Assembly: GCA_026874595.1 (NCBI GenBank)
Contig: CM049314.1
Location: forward strand, 23,699,729-23,763,728
From: Sipunculus nudus
Lineage: Eukaryota; Annelida; Sipuncula; Golfingiida; Sipunculidae
Direction: 5' to 3'
Length of the DNA: 64,000 nucleotides
The translations under genes were made by a program, and so were the position numbers. Below, piece by piece: positions 59,401 through 64,000 of the stretch; position 1 is the first letter of the stretch; every line of letters starts with the position of its first letter. Below the pieces are notes generated by a model. The model was not told the DNA's origin, ran no database searches, and was given only the letters and a program-made list of their open reading frames with translations.

Positions 59401-62345
59401 TAAAACTAATTTAAAATATGAGACAGTGTGAATAATGGAAGAAGCTGAAACCTATACTGCCACTGAATATATTATTTTCCATTTTTCTGTCATTTTTATG
59501 TCTTCCACTGTTCTGATGCGGCATGGGTATCCAGTGTGTGTTTTTTGCATAATCTGCATGCAGACCATCTAAATTTATAAAAAAAATGCAAATACTAGTA
59601 GTATAGAAGCTGCTTATAATGACTCCAAATTCATGCATTGTGTGTACAAGAATAACAAACAGTTTAAAACACAGCCTCCTAACTGAATACAAAGAATAAA
59701 CATAAGCTGAGACTCTGGCACACAATGAGCCATGCTGTGAAATCATACAGGGATTCTGCATCTCCAACAATGGATATAGTAAACAAAACAGTCCAGAAAC
59801 AAATATTTTTTTTTTATAATTCAGTGGTTCTTTGAAATATCTTACAATTTTTTGTTCAAAGTACACAGAGAAGTAATATTGATTACAGAAGTAATATATT
59901 AACCTAATTATGAAGAGAATGTTTAATGTCAATATTCTTTCATTGTGCACAAATACCAGTATTATAGGTGTAAATAAAACATTAGCCATTTCACTATAAT
60001 TGATTTATGAAAATTAATGAAAAAACTGAGTGAAGAAAGTGCAGATATGTGTGTGGACAGGTGTCTATTATAAATGTGAATTTTACATAAAAGTAAAGCT
60101 GCAAACCACTGATTACAAAATTTATACTACAAAATTTGAAAGACTAGGGTGTCTGTTTTCAAATAATATCTGCTTGTGTTCATGAAAGATTTTAATTATC
60201 TAAAATCTTAATCAAGATAATGAAATGCGGAGCCGCATTTTATTAATTGGGGTACCGGTATATCAGTGACACAATAAAAATACAGATGTATATATTTGCA
60301 TGAGAACAAGTGCTGACAATACCTGGAAACAAAAAGACACAATCACATTGCTAAAATTTCTAGCATGAGGGAAAATACCAGGTTCAGATAGTTATATATT
60401 GGAAACAAATTAAGTGTCAATTATGTCTCATTATTTAGCGGGGACCATGGTGTAATGGGTAAGGTGCTGGGTTCATGAAGGAGAGGTAGTGAGATCGAAT
60501 CCCAGTCAGACCCCCAACGTGCCAAGACCCTTGGTCAAGGTCCTAACCACAAGTGTGCCCCTGTCCACCCTGCTGTAGAAATGGGTACCAATGAATACTG
60601 GGAAGGTAACCTGTGATGGAATAGCATCCCATCCAGAAGTTTAACTCCTAAGTTGCTTCATTCTAGAGAAACCGGCACTAGCTGCTGCCTGATGAGCTAG
60701 TAGGCCAAGGTATAAAAGCCCAATACACTTTTTAGGTCTCATTTTTTTAATAAAGATTGTAAATTAAAGAGTATTTCAATACTTTTTTATGGATCAAAAA
60801 TGTAATATTGATAAGAATAAGAATATACTTCAGCTGAAATTTGTTAACTGTCCCTTGTGTTTGTTGATGGTCACACACTGTGATAATGGTTTTATTTATC
60901 TTGAAAAGAGAAGGGAAAGTAAATGAATGGAAGCATATATATAATATGGATGATGGATCCTCTCCATTTGGTCCCTTCTCTAATATTTTGAAGCTGTCCC
61001 ATTTAAAACATTTTAGCCTTTCACTTGTCACAGTGATCAGTGCATAAATGAAGTATGCACTGCATAAATACAGTGAAACCTGTGTTATGAGACCACGCTT
61101 GGGACTGGCCAAAAGTGGTCTTAATTCACAGGTGATGTTATTAGACAGGTAAATTATAACCAATGTGAATGCTTTTGGTTCGCTCAAGGGTGGTCTTAAT
61201 AGACAGGTGGTCATAGTACATAGGTGGTCTTTTAGACATGTATATACCCAAGTTTGTAATTATGTTGTAAGTGAAGATTGCATTAATACAATGTTTCTGC
61301 ATCTAAAATGTAAAAGGAACAAAGTATTACATACAGGTCTCAGATATGAAATATTAAATAAAATTGATGCTTTTTTCATAAATGACTTGGTATTTTCCTG
61401 TCATGTGCAAATGAATATAAAAAGACATGTAAAGAGCACAAAATAATCATAGAACGCTGAACCACTGGAACACTGAACCATTGAGTAACGGTACCTTTTT
61501 TGGTGATGACTCCTCCTGTTGCTGCATGTTAAAGTGAATAATGAATTTTTAAAACAATCCACTTTCATATTAATATCAGGATGAATTTAATTTTTACACT
61601 TGACACATCTGACAATCAACAATAACTGAAATTGCTTTTGGAAATCTGATCTCACTACTTATACAACTTGCCAAAATACAACTTAAAATGGAAACAGCAG
61701 CATGTAGCTCTAGCACTTATAATCTGGGGATCTGTTATTGTAAAGTCATGTTAAAAGATTCCCATAAAATTGGGATTTCAGTTTATATGTCTATTTATGG
61801 GTTTTCAAGTACATATAATGAAAATTCCAGTTTGTATGTTAATTTTGCACTGAATCCTTTGCCATCCCTTCTTGCCACCCTATATCAACCTGATAATACA
61901 GTGGTCTCCTATTTGTAACAATTTTTGTCACCATACACGTTTATGTGTATGATATGTAAAACAACAGCAAATTGCAACTTCTGTAACAGATTTAAGCAGT
62001 GGTCTTTCAAATCGAGCCATTTGTGTGAAATGGTACCTTTACAAGTATATTTTCAATATCAGCTCAATTCAAGCACTTCTTTCAATTGATTTCAAGCTTG
62101 TGGTTGTGGGAACACTGATTTAAGTGAGAATTAGTCGGGAAGGAGAGAGTTTTACCTACCAAAGGGTCCTGCTTGTTGTACATCTCTTGACAGCTGGCGA
62201 TCGGAGTACAATGGTGCTGTATTTTGGTTGGGCTGCCCGTTGGTGTTTGCGAGTGGCTGATCTGGTTTCCATCGCTGTAGCTCATTCCTGTTGATACACT
62301 TGCTGATACCCGAAGGTATTCAAGTTCCTTCCTCCATAATGCAAT
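38340..62345 (-). CDS. TRAPPC14: TRAPPC14 (MAP11/C7orf43) orthologue, spliced, 5' end outside window
   Basis: This is an accessory subunit of the TRAPPII vesicle-tethering complex. In vertebrates it links TRAPPII to Rabin8 and distal-appendage proteins during ciliogenesis and has been reported on microtubules. Twelve exons read by eye join in phase into 525 codons plus TAG: 62345-62160, 58573-58351, 52323-52237, 51392-51266, 49854-49716, 47174-47089, 46646-46566, 46182-46088, 44064-43986, 43621-43552, 42567-42272, 38448-38340. Family blocks in the expected order include TVTIALW, YRLPALRIKRPRLVITASC, NNLQDFLSLRLVWSPE, VLKPGLFELGQHMKLNL and the tail VMKRNFQVYVTE. A serine-rich, basic linker (exon 42567-42272) precedes the tail, as in the human protein. 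About 50 N-terminal residues and the promoter lie right of 64000. Introns are swollen by transposons. Confidence 0.9.
38703..40676 (-). mobile_element. Helentron-like element family C, copy C1, with endonuclease remnant
   Basis: On the minus strand the 5' end (40676) reads GCTCAGCTGA and folds into an imperfect palindrome (plus-strand arms CAGCATGAC 40652-40660 and GTCAGCTG 40666-40673). The 3' end has the inverted TCAGCTGAGC (plus 38727-38736), a 14-bp perfect palindrome TGACCCATGGGTCA (38709-38722) and CTTGTTAT. This is the Helentron/HINE layout. A GC-rich block with GGCCGGACGG follows the 5' end. Then come three tandem units of about 142 bp (39980-40440). Close to the 3' end is an endonuclease-domain frame. 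It lies in the last intron of TRAPPC14, in the gene's orientation. Confidence 0.78.
38871..39434 (-). pseudogene. Endonuclease-domain tail of a Helentron Rep/helicase protein (fragment)
   Basis: An open frame of 187 codons without an ATG, bounded upstream by TAG at 39437-39435. Counting from the GTG at 39407, it shows GLAFYVHKHL (26-35), VMGDFNID (98-105), IIDLVFSD (137-144) and SWSDHKILFA (156-165). These are the GDFN and SDH signatures of the exonuclease-endonuclease-phosphatase fold. The protein ends 18 residues after SDH, with no reverse transcriptase, which fits the C-terminal endonuclease of Helentron Rep-helicase proteins rather than a LINE. It sits just inside the 3' end of element C1, where an autonomous Helentron would have it. 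The N-terminal part of the domain and the Rep/helicase are gone. Confidence 0.75.
40677..41219. other. Intron DNA between two family C elements
   Basis: No recognisable feature. It may contain an eroded 3' part of C2, but the 3' palindrome was not found. Confidence 0.35.
41220..42073 (-). mobile_element. Helentron-like element family C, copy C2, truncated at its 3' end
   Basis: The 5' end TCAGCTGAGC (plus 42064-42073), the GC-rich block with GGCCGGACGGACAGACG (about 42000) and tandem units of 134-146 bp are shared with C1. The 3' palindrome ACCCATGGGT is absent. Four units each contain a perfect TGACCTTTGACCT (41308, 41445, 41579, 41725). Confidence 0.7.
42272..42567 (-). CDS. TRAPPC14: TRAPPC14 exon k
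   Basis: 296 nt, phase 0 to 2, acceptor TTCCAG, donor AAG|GTAAGT. It begins LGQHMKLNLKYSLNPLLPPG and continues into a Ser/Arg/Pro-rich linker with several likely phosphorylation contexts (RRSSTLSS, RTPKR). The matching vertebrate region is also serine-rich and basic. Confidence 0.92.
42755..43102. mobile_element. MITE family D, copy D1
   Basis: The inner inverted repeat AAGGTATGGTTCTCAGGCAC is a perfect 20-mer at both ends (about 42776-42795 and about 43064-43083). It is extended outwards by TTTAGGCCAAAA and TTTTGGCCTTAA with A/T-rich spacers. The AT-rich interior has no ORF. It lies in the TRAPPC14 intron between exons j and k. The superfamily was not decided because no target duplication is clear. 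Confidence 0.8.
43552..43621 (-). CDS. TRAPPC14: TRAPPC14 exon j
   Basis: 70 nt, phase 2 to 0, acceptor ATCAG, donor GAG|GTAAAT. It encodes PSKKGTCVTVPVSFQVLKPG and then LFE, the conserved strand before the 'QHMKL' motif. Confidence 0.9.
43986..44064 (-). CDS. TRAPPC14: TRAPPC14 exon i
   Basis: 79 nt, phase 1 to 2, acceptor TTGTAG, donor TGG|GTAGGT. It encodes RSEDYVRNVENVTKSVICLS and then PGSELG. Confidence 0.88.
44290..45140. repeat. Tandem repeat of about 325 bp related to the palindrome-bearing elements
   Basis: The block TTCAAGGTCAAGGCCACTCT recurs at about 44320 and 44649 and, diverged, at about 44972. Between repeats lie GGGGGCGCCACC (about 44516) and GGTGGCACCACC (about 44842), variants of the family A palindrome. 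No terminal structures were identified. It lies in the intron between exons h and i. Confidence 0.7.
45734..45961. repeat. 38-bp minisatellite, six copies
   Basis: Units start GCTGATGTATAGAGCAAGGG and end CATCTGTGCAAGGGATA. They are nearly identical apart from TGTGTAGAG in the first and GTATGGAG in the third. It is intronic (exons h to i). The unit has no stop in three minus frames, which creates false ORFs. Confidence 0.95.
46088..46182 (-). CDS. TRAPPC14: TRAPPC14 exon h
   Basis: 95 nt, phase 2 to 1, acceptor TTGTAG, donor AAG|GTCAGT. It encodes FNVKYTISNNLQDFLSLRLV and then WSPEKSLIDVK. This is the most conserved block of the family and the strongest evidence for the identification. Confidence 0.93.
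46566..46646 (-). CDS. TRAPPC14: TRAPPC14 exon g
   Basis: 81 nt, phase 2 to 2, acceptor ATACAG. It encodes LPALRIKRPRLVITASC followed by DAKDIKVKS. The donor GTAGGT after 46566 was chosen over AAG|GTCAAA ten bases earlier, because the earlier donor would put a stop codon at the start of the next exon. Confidence 0.9.
47089..47174 (-). CDS. TRAPPC14: TRAPPC14 exon f
   Basis: 86 nt, phase 0 to 2, acceptor ATTAG, donor CAG|GTAAAG. It encodes EEIPVVAMVTWSRENNNSKE and then HVVTQYR, matching the conserved W/Y block ahead of the 'RLP' motif. Confidence 0.9.
47859..49332 (-). mobile_element. Helentron-like element family A, copy A2
   Basis: It has the same ends as A1: CTAG at 47859, hairpin arms GTAGTCG/CGACTAC, GTATCCGCC, and at the other end GGC repeats, TATCCGCAAAAC and GGCGGATACAAT. 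The core is a 280-bp higher-order repeat made of two related halves of about 140 bp, each starting at GGTGGCGCCACC (unit starts near 48291, 48571 and 48851). It lies in the intron between exons e and f, in the gene's orientation. Confidence 0.88.
49575..49690. mobile_element. Fragment of a pogo-like repeat
   Basis: TACAACGAAACCTCCTAATT followed by GGGACCTTGATAAAGTGGTC resembles the repeat at 61066-61245. It ends just before exon e's intron border. Borders are uncertain. Confidence 0.35.
49716..49854 (-). CDS. TRAPPC14: TRAPPC14 exon e
   Basis: 139 nt, phase 2 to 0, acceptor TTATAG, donor ACA|GTAAGG. It encodes SSLDSSSFLKMNLASQTFPT and then SQESHTIVLEYSVKEQIENQ. Confidence 0.88.
50520..51287 (-). 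repeat. 31-bp minisatellite of duplicated splice donors, 25 units
   Basis: On the minus strand each unit reads AAACACAGACACAGAGAG then GTGAGAC and a short linker such as TTTAAG. The rightmost unit is the 3' end of TRAPPC14 exon d plus its donor; 24 more follow in the intron. By my count 23 of 25 units keep GAG|GTGAG; units near 50921 (GATGAG) and 51076 (GATAAG) lost the GT. Linkers alternate among TTTAAG, AGTAAG and AATAAG. Confidence 0.95.
51266..51392 (-). CDS. TRAPPC14: TRAPPC14 exon d, whose 3' end seeds a minisatellite
   Basis: 127 nt, phase 1 to 2, acceptor TTTGCAG, donor GAG|GTGAGA. It encodes VQNSCHNTVVFHDLQVIPYV and ends in LENTDTER. The last 18 or so coding bases and the donor are the first unit of the 31-bp tandem array in the following intron. 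Reading past the donor meets TGA at once. Confidence 0.88.
51437..51682. mobile_element. Possible small pogo-like MITE
   Basis: The ends ACAAGGAAACCTTTCACTGC on the left and, inverted on the right, ACAAGTGGAACCTCCAAATT share a pogo-like pattern after TA. The interior has repeated GTAGACACCT/GTGGACAG-type words. It lies in the intron between exons c and d. Confidence 0.4.
52237..52323 (-). CDS. TRAPPC14: TRAPPC14 exon c
   Basis: 87 nt, phase 1 to 1, acceptor CTTGCAG, donor CAG|GTCAGT. It encodes TGTLRVLNPPSLFCRPISPK, matching the conserved Leu/Pro segment of the family. Confidence 0.88.
52513..54052 (+). mobile_element. Helentron-like element family A, copy A3 (antisense to TRAPPC14)
   Basis: Complete with both ends. 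The 5' end ATTGTATCCGCC starts a near-perfect palindrome (52515-52544) and is followed by CCG repeats. The 3' end has GGCGGATAC (54012-54020), hairpin GTAGTCG (54023-54029)/CGACTAC (54035-54041), loop CTTGT, then CCGTATT and CTAG (54049-54052) followed by TTT. The core has the 280-bp period (AAAAATGGTGGCGCCACCTG at 52821 and 53101). Later units are more diverged. It sits in the intron between exons b and c. Confidence 0.9.
54925..56549 (-). mobile_element. Helentron-like element family C, copy C3
   Basis: The 3' end (plus-strand left) has GACCCATGGGTC (54932-54943) and GCTCAGCTGA (54949-54958). The 5' end (plus-strand right) has TCAGGTGAGC (56539-56548) with its palindrome partner GCTCAGATGA and the GC-rich block GGGACGGGCGGACGGATGAC. 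The interior, including G-runs at 55534-55550 and 55624-55642, differs from C1 and C2; no endonuclease frame was seen. Confidence 0.7.
55624..55642. repeat. Poly-G run
   Basis: Nineteen or so consecutive G inside element C3. A shorter G-rich run lies at 55534-55550. Confidence 0.9.
56747..57630 (-). mobile_element. Helentron-like element family A, copy A4
   Basis: It begins with CTAGAATACGGGTAG and hairpin arms GTAGT..ACTAC (one arm changed, TAGTAGACAAGCCACTAC), and ends with GGC repeats and GGCGGATACAAT. The core is shorter than in the other copies, with about 1.5 units of the 280-bp repeat. It lies in the intron between exons b and c, inverted relative to A3. Confidence 0.85.
58351..58573 (-). 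CDS. TRAPPC14: TRAPPC14 exon b
   Basis: 223 nt, phase 0 to 1, acceptor TTTCAG, donor CAG|GTATAA. It encodes KQEWITVDDTMLVYPMSVTV and then SCTVTIALW, the strand-rich segment that corresponds to the 'TDEVIFPL..VTVW' part of the vertebrate protein. Confidence 0.9.
59024..59343. mobile_element. MITE with ACTGTGGTT inverted ends
   Basis: The left end ACTGTGGTTAGC and right end AACCACAGT (inverted) enclose an AT-rich interior containing TTTCGTGAGGGTTCC, ATTCATGAAAGTTTC and CAAATTTGAAACCC, which are collinear with 20005-20445. It is intronic. Confidence 0.6.
59411..59989 (-). other. 192-codon open frame in a TRAPPC14 intron, unidentified
   Basis: A Phe/Tyr/Ile/Cys-rich frame with no recognisable motif, on the gene's strand between exon a (or the candidate microexon) and exon b. 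Composition follows the local AT-richness. It is probably chance or the remnant of an old insertion. Confidence 0.15.
60438..60735 (+). mobile_element. tRNA-derived SINE
   Basis: A tRNA-like head begins GCGGGGACCATGGTGTAATG, has an A-box-like TGGTGTAATGGG and a B-box-like GATCGAATCCC (60493-60503). A body follows with AGAAACCGGCACTAGC and CCTGATGAGCTAG, words typical of the central domains of mollusc SINEs. It ends near TATAAAAGCCCAATACAC. Intronic. Confidence 0.7.
61066..61245. mobile_element. Fragment of a pogo-like repeat
   Basis: TACAGTGAAACCTGTGTTAT at the left is a pogo-type end; inside, GTGGTCTTAAT, ACAGGT and GGTGGTCTTTTAGACA recur. No matching right terminal repeat was seen. Confidence 0.5.
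61495..61521 (-). CDS. TRAPPC14: Candidate 27-nt microexon of TRAPPC14
   Basis: CAG precedes and GT (GTACCG, weak) follows a 27-nt in-frame block encoding QQEESSPKK, phase 0 to 0. It fits between exons 62345-62160 and 58573-58351, within a variable loop, without changing frame. The pyrimidine tract is poor and the donor non-consensus, so it may be chance or alternatively spliced. Confidence 0.3.
62160..62345 (-). CDS. TRAPPC14: TRAPPC14 exon a (first exon in window)
   Basis: 62 codons, phase 0 to 0. Acceptor CACCAG precedes 62345 and donor GTAGGT follows 62160. It starts IALWRKELEYLRVSASVSTG, matching the region after the N-terminal strand in the family, then a Ser/Thr/Gln-rich variable loop. 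An alternative donor (GTAAAA, four bases on) would not fit the phase of the next exon. Confidence 0.85.
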
Positions 62346-63628
62346 CTGGTGGGTTAAAGAATGAAAAGATACAAGATGTAGAGTATATCAATCACCATTT
62401 AATACACTGGTCATATATTATAAACACACAGTTGATATTGTTGTTAAAATAAAAGCTTAAGAGTCTAATAATGTATGCCTGACAGAGACATTATAGACAA
62501 AAAAGTATAAGGTTATTAAGGTTTATGAAATATCCAAACTTTACAGGTTGAGAAAATTGATCATAAAAATACTAATAATATCACAGATTACAAACCAAGA
62601 TGCCACAAACAATGCATATTTAACCTGTCAATCAGCAATGTGTGTGCAGTACTGCCAGTAATACTAATATTAATTTGTCTAGAACCAACCTAAACACTCA
62701 GTAATGCTGCATTCATTGCCTGTATGGCATATATGAGTTGACATGTGGAAAGTAACATTCAATATGGGGTCCCAGTGGTATTTTCTGCAGGGAAACTTGG
62801 GCTTGCTGGAGTACAGTACCGCATTTGTCCCACTTATCAACCTACAACTTAAATGACACCATCCGGGGAGCAAATGGTGAAACCATGATTTTATTAGTTA
62901 ACACAATAGTGTTTAGTGACAAATAAATTGCACAAATGTGACATCAAACGTATATTATAAATCAGTCAATGTTTCGTTAAAACGACAAGCCTGACACTGG
63001 CCTTTTATTACTTTTTACTGGTTATGGAAAGGTTGCAAGTTGTATGCACCACCTGACATCTGATGATCCCCATAAATCCCTGGGTAATTGATGCAGCATT
63101 ACCCCTGACACAAAGGACAAGTTACTCTTATCAAATGATAGGTCATATTAAGCTTCCACTTGGTTCCTGCATTGATCATAGATGTTATGGCATGAAAACT
63201 ATTTTATCACAGCCATGTATCCGTTCCTAGAAAAACAGATACCAGCCCAGTGAGGAGTGCCCTGTGCCATTGTTGTTACATTTCATTTGATCGACAGCTA
63301 TGCGGCCGAGCAACCCACGTGTGATACGCCACAGGTGCAGAAAGAATGGTCTGACATACATACTAAACTTTCCTATGGGGGCTGCATGTGTTTGCCAATC
63401 ACATAAACAGCTCATGAATATGGCCTAACCTGCAGGGAACAAATAGGATAAGAGGACAAATGACATCACTCATTGACTTGTAATCTGCTCATGAGGATGT
63501 CACCAGCTGTCATATTTGCCCTGAGAGCCACTGAATTAAGAAAAAAATAAAGAAAGGAAGGACCAGACTTGGGCTAGGCACAAATAATGATTGAAAAAAA
63601 CCCTTGACAGGCTATGGAAATAATATAA
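62346..63628 (-). other. 5'-most visible intron of TRAPPC14
   Basis: No exon resembling the family N-terminus was found here or up to 64000. Short ORFs at 62679-62873 and 63227-63415 do not resemble it and lack suitable splice sites. Confidence 0.5.
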
Positions 63629-63936
63629 ATTAGGCAAAATAAATATAAAGGTATGGCTCTCAGGCATCGCATGTGTCATTTTTAACCCCGCCCATGAAAA
63701 ATTTTTATTTTTTTATTTTCATCTTTCAAGAAGATAAAATAATAAAATTTGATCAGATTTCCTTTGTTATGTAGTGATTTTACCTGTTTAGCAAAAAATT
63801 TCTATTATTATCATGCTTTTCCTTGATCATATGACATTTTTACCAAAACATACAAAAATAAAGGCAAAAAAAATCGCCTGCCCACACTGATTTTTGAAAA
63901 AAAGTGCCTGAGAACCACACCTTTTTTTGGCCTAAA
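63629..63936. mobile_element. MITE family D, copy D2
   Basis: The left end AAGGTATGGCTCTCAGGCAT and right end GTGCCTGAGAACCACACCTT match the inverted repeats of D1 with a few changes, and the interior is collinear with D1 (CAAGAAGAT, TTTCCTTTGTT, ATGCTTTTCC, AACATAC). The outer part TTAGGC...GGCCTAA is also present. Confidence 0.78.
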
Positions 63937-64000
63937 TTAATGGCCTTCATTGGTTATGGGCAACCACACAACATATACAAGTGTTAAGAAAAACACTTCT

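Noticed and set aside
59411-59989. 192-codon minus-strand ORF as a real gene or TRAPPC14 exon
   Set aside because: No motif, composition like the AT-rich surroundings, and exon phases already join without it.
62679-62873. Candidate 5' exon of TRAPPC14
   Set aside because: It does not resemble the family N-terminus and has no fitting donor, so the 5' exon is assumed to lie beyond 64000.

Overview
This is eukaryotic nuclear DNA from an animal, most likely a bivalve or other mollusc. It is AT-rich, has long introns with GT-AG borders, and is full of non-autonomous Helitron/Helentron-type elements with tandem-repeat cores (the 'pearl'/HINE type described from bivalves), small inverted-repeat DNA transposons and tRNA-derived SINEs. 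No prokaryotic features are present.

The main gene lies on the minus strand from 62345 to 38340. Spliced by hand, twelve exons with matching phases (plus one possible 27-nt microexon) give 525 codons and a stop. The protein is recognisably TRAPPC14 (also MAP11 or C7orf43), an accessory subunit of the TRAPPII vesicle-tethering complex involved in ciliogenesis. The first exon or exons lie beyond the right edge. Its introns carry four Helentron-like insertions with defined ends, at least one truncated copy, a SINE, several MITEs and two minisatellites. One minisatellite is built from the 3' end of an exon together with its splice donor.

At the left edge a 120-codon open frame on the minus strand, with an ideal Kozak ATG at 148, is probably the first coding exon of another gene that leaves the window. 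Between about 0.4 and 34 kb I found no gene I can name. That stretch holds AT-rich intergenic DNA and: a complete Helentron-like element with a 180-bp satellite core (7.4-9.7 kb); an array of 19 tRNA A-box units separated by G-runs (14.8-15.5 kb); a 27-bp minisatellite (23.6-24.0 kb); one copy of the palindrome-rich Helentron-like family A (25.4-26.6 kb); an older related array split by a hAT-like element (27.5-31.1 kb); a degenerate pogo/Tigger-like element (31.2-32.2 kb); and several long TA microsatellites. A small coding-like segment at 33.0-33.3 kb could not be identified.

The mobile elements fall into families that recur in the window. Family A (four copies) has a 280-bp dimeric repeat with a GGTGGCGCCACC palindrome in each half. 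Family B (one copy) has the 180-bp core. Family C (two or three copies) has a core of about 142 bp rich in nuclear-receptor-like half sites, and one copy still carries the endonuclease-domain tail of an autonomous Helentron. Family D (two copies) is a MITE with long inverted repeats. All identifications rest on reading the sequence; no searches were run.
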